From assembly GCA_902551455.1 (NCBI GenBank), contig CACDDC010000005.1:1-64000 (forward strand): a DNA stretch of 64,000 nt, read 5' to 3'. The notes beneath the pieces are model-generated. The model was given only the letters and a program-made list of their open reading frames with translations, did not search any database and was not told the origin of the DNA. The stretch comes from an uncultured Pelagibacteraceae bacterium. Its GTDB lineage: Bacteria > Pseudomonadota > Alphaproteobacteria > Pelagibacterales > Pelagibacteraceae. Positions 1-9,980 of this stretch are shown piece after piece. Each line of letters begins with the position of its first letter. Position 1 is the first letter of the stretch. The translations under genes and the position numbers were made by a program.

Positions 1-710
1 AAGATACAACTTTGATAATTAATTCAAAAAGTTTAGAAAAAAAATCAAAACTTAGAAATTTCTTTGAAAAAGATAAAAGAACAATATGCATTCCATTCTA
101 TGCAGATGAAATTAATACTTTAAACACGATTGCAACTAGTTTTTTTAAAAAATTAAAAATTCCTATCTCAAGAGAAACAATAAATATTATTACTGAAAGA
201 TGTAATGGTGATAGAAACAATTTAAATAATGAGTTAGAAAAAATAAGAGCTTTCTTAAATGATAAATCAAATATTTCGTTGGATGAAATAAAAACAATAA
301 CTAATCTAGCAGAAAACTATAGTATTTCTGATCTTGCAGATACATGTTTGTCAAAAAATGTAAAGAGAACAATAAAAATTCTTAATGAAAATAATTTTTC
401 TGATCAAGATTGTATACAAATAATTAGAACGATACTTTACAAATCGAAAAGAGTATTAAAAATTAAAAATATTTGTGATAAAGGGAAAAATTTAGATGAA
501 GCAATATCTGAATATAGACCTACAATATTTTGGAAAGATAAACAAATGGTAAAAAACCAAATTTTAGCTTGGAAAAAAAATGAGGCTGAAAAACTTATAA
601 TAGATATTAGTAATATAGAATTATTAGTAAAAAAAAATTCATTCAATTCTGTAAATATAATTTCCGATTTTATTTTAAATACTTCAAATAATTTTAGTAA
701 TTCGCCTTAA
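1..710 (+). CDS. holA: DNA polymerase III subunit delta, 5'-truncated by the window edge
   Basis: Delta subunit of the clamp loader, which opens the beta sliding clamp and loads it on primed DNA. The track begins at an internal TTG (12), but the frame stays open to the first base of the window (D-T-T precede it), so the N-terminal part is simply outside. About 235 residues are visible against a usual 330-350. The visible part has the pattern of the delta AAA+ domain and the C-terminal collar: 'CIPFYADE', 'ITERCNGDRNNLNNELEKI' and a helical tail. Its 3' end overlaps the convergent parB by 17 bases. holA next to parB is seen in related alphaproteobacteria. The family call is good; the true start cannot be seen. 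Confidence 0.85.
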   Translation, partial: DTTLIINSKSLEKKSKLRNFFEKDKRTICIPFYADEINTLNTIATSFFKKLKIPISRETINIITERCNGDRNNLNNELEKIRAFLNDKSNISLDEIKTITNLAENYSISDLADTCLSKNVKRTIKILNENNFSDQDCIQIIRTILYKSKRVLKIKNICDKGKNLDEAISEYRPTIFWKDKQMVKNQILAWKKNEAEKLIIDISNIELLVKKNSFNSVNIISDFILNTSNNFSNSP

Positions 711-1539
711 TAACCATTATTAATCTATTAAGTTGATCTAAATCTTTGTATTCAAATGTTAGATAACCTGAATTATTTTTTTTATTTTTAATAAAAGTTT
801 TTATACCAATTTTATTTTGGAGGTTTTCTTCTAAATCCTTTAAATTAGGATCTTTGTTTCTAAAGCTATATTTACTTTTCCCTTTTAAGGATCTCACTAA
901 AGTTTCTGTTTGCCTAACTGATAAATTTTTATCTATTATTTTTTTTGCAAGGATAGTGCAATTGTCCAGTCCTACTAAAATTTTTGCATGTCCCTGAGAT
1001 AATTTTTCTTGTTCAATAAATGAAGTAACTTCGATCGGTAAAGTCAAAAGTCTTAAGCAATTAGTAATATGTGCTCTACTTTTGCCAATAAATTTTGCAA
1101 CTTTTTCATGATCATAAGCAAATTCATCAATTAATCTTTTATAGCCATTAGCTTCTTCAATAGGATTTAAATCACTCCTTTGAACATTTTCAACTATTGC
1201 AAATTCCAAAGATTTTAAATCATCAGCTTCGATGACAACAGCTGGCACTTCGTGAAGTCCAGCATTTTGAGCTGCGAGCCACCTTCTTTCTCCAGCAATT
1301 ATTTCGTACTTGCTATCGTGGATTTTAGACCTTCTTACAACAATAGGCTGGATTATTCCTCTTTCTTTAATAGAATTTGTTAATTCCTCTAAACTTATTT
1401 TATCAAATTTTTTTCTTGGTTGGTATTTATTTCTAATTATAGAGCCTATAGGTAACTTATTATTTTTTAAACTTGGACCAGAATCTCCAATAAGCGACGA
1501 CAGTCCTCTACCCAAACCTCTTTTTAAAGGATTATTCAT
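694..1539 (-). CDS. parB: Chromosome-partitioning protein ParB
   Basis: Centromere-binding CTP switch protein that loads at parS and spreads to form the partition complex near the origin. The protein has 281 residues, a normal length. The N-terminal 'GLGRGLSSLIG' (residues 8-18) is the usual ParA-contacting tip. The ParB/Srx CTP-binding core follows, with 'NKYQPRKKF' (about 38-45) and 'GERRWLAA' (83-90), then 'NVQRSDLNPIEEA' (118-130) and a helix-turn-helix at about 145-167 that reads the site. It lies downstream of parA; the parA stop and parB start share one base (1539), so the pair is probably translationally coupled. A parS site is present in this window at 2909-2924. Confidence 0.96.
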   Translation of the reverse strand: MNNPLKRGLGRGLSSLIGDSGPSLKNNKLPIGSIIRNKYQPRKKFDKISLEELTNSIKERGIIQPIVVRRSKIHDSKYEIIAGERRWLAAQNAGLHEVPAVVIEADDLKSLEFAIVENVQRSDLNPIEEANGYKRLIDEFAYDHEKVAKFIGKSRAHITNCLRLLTLPIEVTSFIEQEKLSQGHAKILVGLDNCTILAKKIIDKNLSVRQTETLVRSLKGKSKYSFRNKDPNLKDLEENLQNKIGIKTFIKNKKNNSGYLTFEYKDLDQLNRLIMVIKANY

Positions 1540-2339
1540 TATGCTGCACTCTCCATAATTTTTTCTTGATTTAAAAATTCATCTGTAAAGTTAAAGTATG
1601 ATTTGCTACCTGGGCAATTTTTATCATATAATAATACTGGTACACCATGAGATGGAGCTTCGGAAAGTCTTACATTTCTGGGTACTACAGTTTGATATAC
1701 TTTATCCTTAAAAAATTCTCTTGCCTCTTTTTCAACCTGGCTGGAAAGCTTATTACGCTTATCATACATAGTAAGAAGAATACCTTTTATCATAAGCTCT
1801 GGATTAAGGTTATTTTTAATTCTATCTATAGTTTTCATGAGCTGGGTTATACCTTCTAAAGCAAAAAATTCAGTTTGCAGAGGCACAACGAGAGAATTAG
1901 AAGATACTAATGCCATGATTGTTAATAAACTGAGCGATGGAGGACAGTCAATTAATACATAATCATATGATGCGTTAGAATCCTTTAAATATGCCATTAT
2001 TTGATCTTTCAAAATAAAGGCTCTTCGGTTATCACCTGCCGTTTCTACCTCTAGTCCAGATAAATCTACATTTGATGTAACCAAATCTAAATTTTCAATT
2101 TTAGTTTTACATATTACATCGTAAATATTTCTTGTGCCATTAAGAACACTATAAATTGTTTTATCTGAGCTTTCGGTATTTGATAGCCCAAGCCCTGTTG
2201 TAGCATTTCCTTGTGGGTCTAAATCAATTACTAAAATTTTTTTTCCTTTTATTGCTAGACCAGCTGCAAGATTTATCACGGTAGTAGTTTTACCAACACC
2301 CCCTTTTTGATTTATTATTGATAAAATTTTTTCATTCAT
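1539..2339 (-). CDS. parA: Chromosome-partitioning ATPase ParA (Soj)
   Basis: Walker-type ATPase that binds the nucleoid non-specifically and pulls ParB-parS complexes apart. The protein has 266 residues. The deviant Walker A 'KGGVGKTTT' is at residues 12-20, 'DLDPQGNATTGLG' at 39-51, and the Walker B-like 'LIDCPPSLSLL' near 135. There is no N-terminal HTH extension, so this is a chromosomal (Soj-like) ParA rather than a plasmid P1 type. The start overlaps the rsmG stop by four bases, making rsmG-parA-parB a compact operon. Confidence 0.97.
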   Translation of the reverse strand: MNEKILSIINQKGGVGKTTTVINLAAGLAIKGKKILVIDLDPQGNATTGLGLSNTESSDKTIYSVLNGTRNIYDVICKTKIENLDLVTSNVDLSGLEVETAGDNRRAFILKDQIMAYLKDSNASYDYVLIDCPPSLSLLTIMALVSSNSLVVPLQTEFFALEGITQLMKTIDRIKNNLNPELMIKGILLTMYDKRNKLSSQVEKEAREFFKDKVYQTVVPRNVRLSEAPSHGVPVLLYDKNCPGSKSYFNFTDEFLNQEKIMESAA

Positions 2340-2971
2340 ATTTTTTTTAAATTACTTATTTTTATTAAAATAGAATCCTCACTAGTTAAACTCTTCTTTT
2401 CTTCATACTTAAATTGCCATTTCATAATAGACTCTTTTAGAATTTCTTTTCTATTTCTCCCCAAGTATAAAATTATATTTTTAAATTTTTTAAAATTTTT
2501 ATCAGCCAGTTGCAATATTATTGGAAGTGGTTTAAAAGCCCTCGCTACAATTAAATCTGTTTTTAAATTTTTTTCTTCAAAAATGTCTTTTTGAAAAATT
2601 TTAGTTTTAAGACTGAATTTTTTTGATACTTCTTTTAAAAAATTACTTTTGTGATAACTTTTTTCGTATAAATGAAACTCCATATCTGATTTTCTATGCT
2701 TCATTATAATTGCAAGCACAATTCCAGGAAGTCCTGACCCTGAGCCTATATCAATGCATAGTTTATCATTTATATCAATAAAATCAATTATTTGTGCACT
2801 ATCTATAATGTGCCTTTCTCTAGAAATTAGTTCTGATTTACTACTAATCAAGTTAATATCTTTATTTCTTTCTAGAATTAACGATCTGAACTCCTCTAAC
2901 TCTGGAAATGTTTCACGTGAAACGTTTAGAGGTTCCAATTTTGAATATTCTATTATGTTCGAATCAATCAA
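2336..2971 (-). CDS. rsmG: 16S rRNA (guanine-527-N7)-methyltransferase RsmG (GidB)
   Basis: SAM-dependent enzyme that methylates G527 in the 530 loop of 16S rRNA. The protein has 211 residues, normal for RsmG. The SAM-binding '[11 protein letters not shown]' is at about residues 74-84 and the family motif 'VARAFKPLP' lies near 145. The start overlaps the mnmG stop (four bases). Codons 17-21, reading V-S-R-E-T, also form the parS centromere site, so this stretch serves both as protein code and as a ParB-binding site. Confidence 0.95.
   Translation of the reverse strand: MIDSNIIEYSKLEPLNVSRETFPELEEFRSLILERNKDINLISSKSELISRERHIIDSAQIIDFIDINDKLCIDIGSGSGLPGIVLAIIMKHRKSDMEFHLYEKSYHKSNFLKEVSKKFSLKTKIFQKDIFEEKNLKTDLIVARAFKPLPIILQLADKNFKKFKNIILYLGRNRKEILKESIMKWQFKYEEKKSLTSEDSILIKISNLKKI
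2909..2924. promoter_or_regulatory. parS: parS centromere site (ParB-binding), inside rsmG
   Basis: TGTTTCACGTGAAACG matches the widely conserved 16-base palindrome TGTTNCACGTGAAACA at every fixed position but the last. It lies in the 5' part of rsmG, upstream of the parAB genes on the same strand, and about 8 kb from the candidate origin. A match this long is very unlikely by chance in a 70% A+T genome. It was the only copy I noticed in the window. Confidence 0.9.
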
Positions 2972-4839
2972 GCTATATGCTTAATAGACTTTCTTTTGAC
3001 ATGTGACAACAAAATATATGCAGCTGCAGGGGTTATACCGTCTATTCTTAAAGCTTGACCCATAGTTCTTGGTTTAATTTGCTTAAATTTTGATTTTACC
3101 TCATTTGAAAGACCACTTAAATCGTCATAATTAACGTTATCAGGAATTTTAAGATTTTCATCTCTTTTAAATGCTAAAATATCTGCATTTTGCTTGGTCA
3201 AATAACCTCTATAGTGAGCGTTAATTTCTATCTGATCATCAATTTCTTTTGAAATATTAGGTATTTGAGGCCATATTACGCGTATTTTAGGCATATTTAC
3301 ATCTTTTTGACCCAGTATTTGATAAGCATTTCTTGATATTCCATCTTTTGCAATATTAATTCCATATTTTGCAACTTTAGATGGGGTTATAGAAAGTTTT
3401 TCCATTTTATTTGATATAAAAGATAGATTTTTTGATTTTTCAAAGAATATTTGTGCCCTTTTTTGAGAAACAACCCCAATATCAATACCTTTTTGAGTTA
3501 GCCTAAGGTCAGCATTATCAGCTCTTAGAGTAAGTCTATATTCGGCTCTAGAGGTAAACATCCTATATGGTTCAGCCACACCTTTTGTAACAAGATCGTC
3601 AATCATAACGCCAATATATGCTTCTGATCGGTCTAATATAAATGGCTCTTGACCTTTAAATGATAAGGCCGCATTGATACCTGCTACCAGTCCTTGTGCG
3701 GCAGCTTCCTCATACCCTGTGGTACCGTTAATTTGACCTGCTAGGTACAAATTCTGTATTTTTTTGGTTTCCAATGTTAAAAACAATTCTCTAGGATCTA
3801 CATAATCGTATTCTATTGCATATCCAGGCCTTATAATAGTAACATTCTCTAAACCTTTGATTTTACTACATATTTCTTGTTGCACATCAGCTGGTAGAGA
3901 TGTAGATATTCCATTTGGGTAGACAGTATTATCATTTAAGCCTTCTGGTTCTAGAAATATTTGATGCCTTTGTTTTTCAGAGAATTTTACTACTTTATCT
4001 TCGATTGATGGACAATATCTTGGTCCTACTCCTTTAATACTTCCAGAGTACATAGCACTACGCTTTATGTTTTTACAAATGATCTTGTGTACTTCGTTGT
4101 TGGTGTATGTCATTCGACATGACACTTGTTTATTTAAATTTATATTAGTTAGAAAAGAAAAAAAATAAGGATCATCATCAGCATACTGTTCTTCTAGATT
4201 ATCAAAATTAATAGTTTTAGAATCTAATCTTGGCGGCGTACCAGTTTTTAATCTTCCAATCTTAAAATTATTTTTATTAAGTTGATCGCTCAAACCAGTC
4301 GTAGGTTTTTCATTATATCTACCTGCAGGAATTTTTTTATCACCTATATGTATCAAACCATTCAAAAAAGTGCCAGTTGTCAATATTATCTTTGTAGATG
4401 TAAATTTTTTTCCAGACTTAGTAATAAATCCATATATCTTGTTCTTAGCAAATATGAATTGAATTACAGACTCTGAAAAAATCGTTAAATTACAGTAGTT
4501 TAGCAGTTTTTCCTGCATATATTTCTTATATAACGACCTATCACTTTGTGTTCTTGGTCCTCTTACGGCAGGGCCTCTGCTTCTATTCAACAGCCTAAAT
4601 TGTATACCAGATTTATCAGCAACATCAGCCATAACGCCATCTAATGCATCTATTTCTCTTACCAGATGTCCTTTCCCTAATCCTCCTATTGCAGGATTAC
4701 ATGACATTTCTCCGATAGTTTCAACACTGTGAGTAAATAGCGCTGTTCTAACTCCTAGACGTGCGGAAGCTGCAGCTGCTTCACAACCAGCATGACCTCC
4801 GCCTATTACTACTACATCAAATGTTTTATCATTTTGCAT
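2968..4839 (-). CDS. mnmG: tRNA uridine-5-carboxymethylaminomethyl modification enzyme MnmG (GidA)
   Basis: FAD-dependent partner of MnmE; together they build the cmnm5 modification on U34 of tRNAs reading NNA/NNG codons. The protein has 623 residues, full length. The FAD dinucleotide fold '[11 protein letters not shown]' is at 11-21, the GidA signature '[15 protein letters not shown]' is near 275, and the C-terminal helical domain ends in 'RKSIKHIA'. It heads the mnmG-rsmG-parA-parB string. mnmE lies 116 bases upstream on the same strand, so both halves of the complex are neighbours. Confidence 0.97.
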   Translation of the reverse strand: MQNDKTFDVVVIGGGHAGCEAAAASARLGVRTALFTHSVETIGEMSCNPAIGGLGKGHLVREIDALDGVMADVADKSGIQFRLLNRSRGPAVRGPRTQSDRSLYKKYMQEKLLNYCNLTIFSESVIQFIFAKNKIYGFITKSGKKFTSTKIILTTGTFLNGLIHIGDKKIPAGRYNEKPTTGLSDQLNKNNFKIGRLKTGTPPRLDSKTINFDNLEEQYADDDPYFFSFLTNINLNKQVSCRMTYTNNEVHKIICKNIKRSAMYSGSIKGVGPRYCPSIEDKVVKFSEKQRHQIFLEPEGLNDNTVYPNGISTSLPADVQQEICSKIKGLENVTIIRPGYAIEYDYVDPRELFLTLETKKIQNLYLAGQINGTTGYEEAAAQGLVAGINAALSFKGQEPFILDRSEAYIGVMIDDLVTKGVAEPYRMFTSRAEYRLTLRADNADLRLTQKGIDIGVVSQKRAQIFFEKSKNLSFISNKMEKLSITPSKVAKYGINIAKDGISRNAYQILGQKDVNMPKIRVIWPQIPNISKEIDDQIEINAHYRGYLTKQNADILAFKRDENLKIPDNVNYDDLSGLSNEVKSKFKQIKPRTMGQALRIDGITPAAAYILLSHVKRKSIKHIA

Positions 4840-4955
4840 GATATAAACTTATATTTCATATAAATATTTACAAGTAATCTATATTGAGTTCAAATAAGCT
4901 ACATTTACCAACAAAAAGTACATAAAAAAGTCGAAAAATGCAGGTAAATCTTTAA

Positions 4956-6287
4956 TTATTTACCAATGCAAAAATCGTTGAAAATACTACCTAATATCTC
5001 CTCAACATCTACATTACCTACTATCATGCCTAAATGTCTTGTTGCTAACCTAATGTCTTCTGCAGCTTTATCAAAATCATCTGAATTTCTTTTGGTTTCA
5101 AAATTTTCTAGATGATAAACACATTGTTCTAAATGTTGTCTGTGTCTTTCTCTAGTAATTAAAATTTGTTCTGAATTAATAAATTTATTTTTTAATTTAT
5201 TTTTAATCTCAATAATTAATTGGTTAATATTTTTTTCTTCTTTAATTGAAATAAAAATTGGATTGTACTTTTTAAAATCTTTTTTATTTATATTAATTCT
5301 TAAATCACATTTATTTACTACTATTATTGATTTTTCTGATATTATATTGTCTAAAAACCTAGTAAAATCAGTACTTTTTACATCTACAATCACTATATTT
5401 AAGTCTGCATCTGCTGCTTTTTTAAGGGCTAATCTTATACCCTTTTTTTCTATTTCATCTTTCGATTTTCTAATACCGGCAGTATCAGAAACAACTACAG
5501 GAAAGCCATCAATATTCAAATGAGTTTCTATAACATCTCGAGTGGTCCCAGCGATTTCTGAAACTATTGCAACTTCTCTTCTTGATAAATAATTTAGCAG
5601 GCTAGATTTACCTGCATTAGTTGGTCCTACTATTGCAATTTTAAAACCTTCTCTAACTCTTTCACCTACTTTTTGATCTTCTAAAGTTTTTTTAATTTCT
5701 GATTTAATTTTAAGGCAATCATTCTTTATATTTTTTAAAATATCTTTTGGTAAATTATCTTCTGGAAAATCAATTTTAGCTTCTACATTGGATAAAATTT
5801 TTATTAATCCACTTCTCCATTTTTCAAATTTCTTGTTACTTTCACCAGACATTATTTTTATAGCTTGTTTTCTTTGAATTTCAGTTTCAGATGCAATTAG
5901 ATCACCTATACTTTCAGCTTTAAGTAAATTTATTTTATTATTTTGAAATGCTAGCTTAGTAAACTCACCTGGCTCGGCTAATCTGCAATTTTCAATCTTG
6001 GAAATTGATTTTTGGATTTCTAATACTACTGCTCTGCTTCCATGGACATGAAATTCTACCATATCCTCACCTGTGTAGCTCTCTGGCCCAGGAAACCACA
6101 ATATTATCCCTTCATCAATAAGCTCATTAGTATTGATATTGTTGATTTTTTTGAGTGTTGCTATTCTAGGTCTTGGAAAACTACCTTTTATTAATTTTTT
6201 TATTATATTTTTTGATTGAGGGCCTGAAACTCTTATTACAGCCACACCAGCCAAGCCAGAACCTGATGAAAGTGCATAAATTGTCAT
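4956..6287 (-). CDS. mnmE: tRNA modification GTPase MnmE (TrmE)
   Basis: G-protein partner of MnmG in U34 tRNA modification. The protein has 443 residues. An N-terminal folate-binding domain ('GSGLAGVAVIRVSGP', 'PGPESYTGEDMVEFHVHG') is followed by a helical domain split by the G domain. The G1 loop 'GPTNAGKSS' is at 221-229, G3 'DTAGI' near 268 and G4 'NKCD' further on. The C-terminal 'CIGK' keeps the catalytic cysteine. The 116-base gap before mnmG contains no recognisable signal. Confidence 0.96.
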   Translation of the reverse strand: MTIYALSSGSGLAGVAVIRVSGPQSKNIIKKLIKGSFPRPRIATLKKINNINTNELIDEGIILWFPGPESYTGEDMVEFHVHGSRAVVLEIQKSISKIENCRLAEPGEFTKLAFQNNKINLLKAESIGDLIASETEIQRKQAIKIMSGESNKKFEKWRSGLIKILSNVEAKIDFPEDNLPKDILKNIKNDCLKIKSEIKKTLEDQKVGERVREGFKIAIVGPTNAGKSSLLNYLSRREVAIVSEIAGTTRDVIETHLNIDGFPVVVSDTAGIRKSKDEIEKKGIRLALKKAADADLNIVIVDVKSTDFTRFLDNIISEKSIIVVNKCDLRININKKDFKKYNPIFISIKEEKNINQLIIEIKNKLKNKFINSEQILITRERHRQHLEQCVYHLENFETKRNSDDFDKAAEDIRLATRHLGMIVGNVDVEEILGSIFNDFCIGK

Positions 6288-6374
6288 ATTATATTATATT
6301 CTCTTTAATTAATTTTTATATGATATACATAGTTATTAAAAATCATTCAGTTATTTTGTCAATACTATTAAAAA

Positions 6375-7190
6375 ATGATACTATGGCTAGCATCATATCC
6401 TAAAAGTGGAAATACTTGGGTCCGGGCTTTTTTAACTAACTATTTTTCTAATAAATCAGAAAATATTTTTAATGACTTAAAAGAAATTGAAAATTTTCCA
6501 AATAAAAAATTATTTGATGGTATAGTTAATTTAGAATTGATAAAAAACAACAAACTTGAAATTTTTAAACATTATATTTCTGCCCAAGAGAAATTAAACC
6601 TAAATAATAAATTAAATATTGTTAAAACACATAATTTTGCTGGATCAATAAATGGCTTTCCATTTTCTAACTTAAGTAACACTTGTGGATTTATTTATAT
6701 AGTAAGAGATCCTAGATCTGTATTGGTTTCTTACTCACACTATAGTCAATTACCTTTTCAAAAAACACTAAAATCTATGTTAAACCAAAATTTAATAAGC
6801 ATGAGTAATGAAATTCCGGAAGCACGTTTAGATTGGAAAACGCATGTTAGGTCTTGGCTAAATAATAGTTGGCCTAGAATTTTAATTAAATATGAGGATC
6901 TTCATAAAGATCCATTTAAATATTTTACACAAATATTAACCTTTATAAGTAAATTCAAAAAAGTTGAGATTGAGGAAAGTAAAATTAAAAAATCTATAGA
7001 AAATTGTAGTTTTGATAAATTAAGTAGACTTGAAAAGACAAAAGGTTTTAAAGAAAAAAAAAACATAAATATAAAGTTTTTTAGAAAAGGCCAAATCGAT
7101 GAATGGAAAAAGGTTCTGCCTAATGATTTAATTATACAAATAGAATCTAGCTTCTATGATGAAATGAAAAAATTGGGGTATTTACAATAA
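6375..7190 (+). CDS. Sulfotransferase-domain protein
   Basis: Predicted PAPS-dependent sulfotransferase (Sulfotransfer_1 fold), acceptor unknown. The protein has 271 residues. The 5'-phosphosulfate loop 'YPKSGNTW' is at residues 8-15 and the 3'-phosphate motif 'RDPRSVLVSY' at 111-120. A C-terminal 'FFRKGQIDEWK' resembles the family's last PAPS-contacting stretch. The ATG is chosen because M-I-L-W-L-A-S-Y-P-K is the usual start of this group. It stands alone on the plus strand between two minus-strand core genes (mnmE and rho), which suggests an accessory insertion. A role in decorating surface sugar or lipid is a guess. Confidence 0.85.
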   Translation: MILWLASYPKSGNTWVRAFLTNYFSNKSENIFNDLKEIENFPNKKLFDGIVNLELIKNNKLEIFKHYISAQEKLNLNNKLNIVKTHNFAGSINGFPFSNLSNTCGFIYIVRDPRSVLVSYSHYSQLPFQKTLKSMLNQNLISMSNEIPEARLDWKTHVRSWLNNSWPRILIKYEDLHKDPFKYFTQILTFISKFKKVEIEESKIKKSIENCSFDKLSRLEKTKGFKEKKNINIKFFRKGQIDEWKKVLPNDLIIQIESSFYDEMKKLGYLQ

Positions 7191-7221
7191 TTAAATGTAG
7201 TTTTTTTAGAATTTAAAGAAA

Positions 7222-8493
7222 TTAAGAGGGTTTATTCATTGAATTAAAAAATTCAGAATTACTTTTTGTATTTTTTAGTTTTGAATTTATGAACTCAATT
7301 GCATCCATTGTTCCCATTGGACCTATAATTCTTCTTAACACATTCATTTTTTGAAGATCATTTTTATCAAATAATAACTCCTCTCTTCTTGTGCCTGATT
7401 TTGTTATATCTATTGCTGGGAAAATTCTTTTTTCTGATATTTTTCTATCTAATATAAGTTCGCTGTTACCTGTTCCTTTAAATTCTTCAAAAATTACTTC
7501 ATCCATTCTACTTCCAGTATCAATTAATGCTGTTGAAATTATTGTAAGAGAACCTCCTTCTTCAATATTTCTAGCAGCACCAAAAAATCTTTTTGGTCTT
7601 TGAAGAGCATTTGCATCAACACCACCAGTCAATACTTTTCCAGAACTAGGAACAACAGCATTATAAGCTCTTCCAAGTCTAGTTATTGAGTCTAGCAATA
7701 TTACTACATCTTTTTTATGCTCAGTTAATCTTTTTGCCTTTTCAATTACCATTTCAGCAACTGCTACATGACGTTGGGCAGGTTCATCAAACGTAGAGCT
7801 TATAACTTCTCCTTTTACAGTTCTTTGCATATCTGTTACTTCTTCTGGCCTTTCATCAATCAAAAGAACCATCAGATAACATTCGGGATGATTTGCTGAT
7901 ATTGAATTAGCTATACTTTGTAATATCATTGTTTTTCCAGCTTTGGGTGGTGATATAATTAATGATCTTTGTCCTTTACCTATTGGACTAACTAGATCAA
8001 TTAATCTTGGTGTTAAATCAGGTTTTTTTTCAATTTTTACAGTTTCCACCTCCATTGCCAACTGCTTGTTAGGATAAAGTGGAGTTAAATTATCGAATGC
8101 TATTTTATGTTTAAATTTATTTGGATCTTCAAAATTAATTTTACTAACTTGTAACAAAGCAAAATATCTTTCTCCATCTTTTGGAGCTCTAACAGGTCCC
8201 TCGACTGTATCTCCAGTTCTTAAACCAAATCGTCTGATTTGACTTGGGCTAATATATATATCATCAGCTCCAGGTAAGTAATTTGATTCAATTGCTCTAA
8301 GAAAACCAAAACCATCTTGTAACAACTGTAGAACTCCTCCTCCAGTAATTTCCTCGCCTTTCTCTGCTAATTTTTTTAAAATGGCAAAATAAATTTCTTG
8401 CCTTCGTAATGTGCTAGCATTTTCTATTCCTAATTTTTCTGCCTCGGTAATAAGATGTTCTGAACTTTTTTCTTTTAATTCTTGTATATTCAT
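7222..8493 (-). CDS. rho: Transcription termination factor Rho
   Basis: Hexameric RNA helicase/ATPase that ends transcription at rut sites. The protein has 423 residues, close to E. coli Rho (419). The N-terminal helical domain is followed by the cold-shock-like RNA-binding domain ('GFGFLRA' at 62-68, '[18 protein letters not shown]' at 78-95). Walker A 'SPPKAGKT' is at 181-188, followed by the Q-loop and R-loop region '[20 protein letters not shown]'. It is the last gene of the hemE-hemH-hemJ-rho string. Rho may matter here because stem-plus-U terminators are scarce in the window. Confidence 0.98.
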   Translation of the reverse strand: MNIQELKEKSSEHLITEAEKLGIENASTLRRQEIYFAILKKLAEKGEEITGGGVLQLLQDGFGFLRAIESNYLPGADDIYISPSQIRRFGLRTGDTVEGPVRAPKDGERYFALLQVSKINFEDPNKFKHKIAFDNLTPLYPNKQLAMEVETVKIEKKPDLTPRLIDLVSPIGKGQRSLIISPPKAGKTMILQSIANSISANHPECYLMVLLIDERPEEVTDMQRTVKGEVISSTFDEPAQRHVAVAEMVIEKAKRLTEHKKDVVILLDSITRLGRAYNAVVPSSGKVLTGGVDANALQRPKRFFGAARNIEEGGSLTIISTALIDTGSRMDEVIFEEFKGTGNSELILDRKISEKRIFPAIDITKSGTRREELLFDKNDLQKMNVLRRIIGPMGTMDAIEFINSKLKNTKSNSEFFNSMNKPS

Positions 8494-8549
8494 GAAGGGA
8501 TTTTAAATTAGATGAGGTTAATATATATCTTAAATTAAATTTTTCAAGC

Positions 8550-8984
8550 CTAGTTGGGCTTAATAATTACAATAAATACTATTAAAATTAACAGTATTGT
8601 TGGAACTTCATTAAAAAATCTGTAAAATCTTGAAGAAAGCGTATTACTATTAAGGTAAAATTTATTAAGACATCTTCCTAGAAAAAAATGATATAAAGTT
8701 AAAACTACCACTAAAAATATTTTAATTTTTAGCCATTTTGTTGAAAGTTGATCAAAGCCTATATTGTGAATGAGTAAAAGCCCAAATAACCACGCAATAA
8801 GCATTGCCGGGGTCATAATATATAAATAAAGTTTTCTTTCCATTATTTTAAAAACATCGGAAATATCTTTATTTTTTTCATTTTCTACATGATATACAAA
8901 AATTCTTGGTAAATATAATAATCCAGCCATCCAAGAAACTACTGCTATTATATGCAGCGATTTAAATATTAAATATGTATTCAT
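8550..8984 (-). CDS. hemJ: Protoporphyrinogen IX oxidase HemJ
   Basis: Oxidises protoporphyrinogen IX to protoporphyrin IX, the step before ferrochelatase, in bacteria lacking HemG/HemY. The protein has 144 residues with four predicted membrane helices. The N-terminal 'KSLHIIAVVSWMAGLLYLPRIFVYH' pattern holds the conserved histidines and arginine of the UPF0093/HemJ family. It lies four bases after hemH in a heme operon, which strongly supports the role. Confidence 0.92.
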   Translation of the reverse strand: MNTYLIFKSLHIIAVVSWMAGLLYLPRIFVYHVENEKNKDISDVFKIMERKLYLYIMTPAMLIAWLFGLLLIHNIGFDQLSTKWLKIKIFLVVVLTLYHFFLGRCLNKFYLNSNTLSSRFYRFFNEVPTILLILIVFIVIIKPN

Positions 8985-8987
8985 AGA

Positions 8988-9980
8988 TTAATAATATTTT
9001 GTTACTAAATGTTTAAGTAAATTAATATGATCATAACTATCATTAAGACAAGGAACCATATCAAAATTTTGTCCTCCAAATTTTATAAAAGTTTCTTTTC
9101 CTTGGATTAAAATTTCTTCCAATGTTTCTACACAATCAGCCGAAAAACCAGGACATATAACTAAAATGTTTTTTTTACCTTCCTTTGGCAAAGTTTCTAG
9201 GGTTTTGTCGGTATAAGGCCGTAACCATTCTTCAGGGCCAAATCTAGATTGAAATGTTGTTTTGATTGGGATTTTTTTGAATTTCTCAGAAACTAATCTT
9301 GAAGTTTTATGACAATAACAATGGTACGGATCACCTTTATCAAAATACTTTTGTGGTATCCCATGATAAGAAGCTATTATTAGATCAGGTTTCCAGGTTA
9401 TTTCATTTAATTTTTTATTTAAACTATTAACTAAAGCATCAATATAGAATGGCTCAGACTCATAATGAGGAATAATTTTTACATTTGGTTGCCATCTCAT
9501 CTTCATAATTGTTCTATAAACTTCATCACATACTGTTGCTGTTGTTGCTGAAGCATATTGTGGATATAGAGGAAGAATAATAATATTTTTACATCCTTTA
9601 ATACTTAATTCTTCAATTTTTTTTTTTATACTAGGTTCCCCATACCTCATTGCATAATCTACTATTAATTTTTCAGATCCAATTTCTTTTGAAAGTTTTT
9701 GTGATTGCATTAAAGTATAATATCTGAGAGGGGACATATTTTTATCTTTCATCCATATTTTTTTATAAGCTTTTGCAGTTTTTGATGGTCTAAAGTTTAA
9801 TATGAAAATGTTTAATATGATTTTCCATATAATAGGATTTATCTCAATAACTCTATTGTCAGATAAAAACTCATGTAAATACTTTCTTATATCCCACCAA
9901 CCTGTAGAATTAGGTGTACCAAGATTAATTAACAGCACACCTGTCTTATCAAATTTTACCTCCGGGTGTTTATCTAACAT
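8988..9980 (-). CDS. hemH: Ferrochelatase
   Basis: Inserts ferrous iron into protoporphyrin IX to make heme. The protein has 330 residues. The N-terminal 'GVLLINLGTPNS' is typical, the catalytic histidine lies in 'SYHGIPQKYF' near residue 205, and 'FQSRFGPEEWLRPYT' and 'CPGFSADCVETLEEI' are ferrochelatase signatures near 243 and 275. It overlaps the end of hemE by seven bases and precedes hemJ, so the last steps of heme synthesis are encoded together. Confidence 0.96.
   Translation of the reverse strand: MLDKHPEVKFDKTGVLLINLGTPNSTGWWDIRKYLHEFLSDNRVIEINPIIWKIILNIFILNFRPSKTAKAYKKIWMKDKNMSPLRYYTLMQSQKLSKEIGSEKLIVDYAMRYGEPSIKKKIEELSIKGCKNIIILPLYPQYASATTATVCDEVYRTIMKMRWQPNVKIIPHYESEPFYIDALVNSLNKKLNEITWKPDLIIASYHGIPQKYFDKGDPYHCYCHKTSRLVSEKFKKIPIKTTFQSRFGPEEWLRPYTDKTLETLPKEGKKNILVICPGFSADCVETLEEILIQGKETFIKFGGQNFDMVPCLNDSYDHINLLKHLVTKYY

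Noticed and set aside
4840-4955. Possible regulatory element between mnmE and mnmG
   Set aside because: The 116 bases are plain A/T-rich sequence with no stem or motif I can support.
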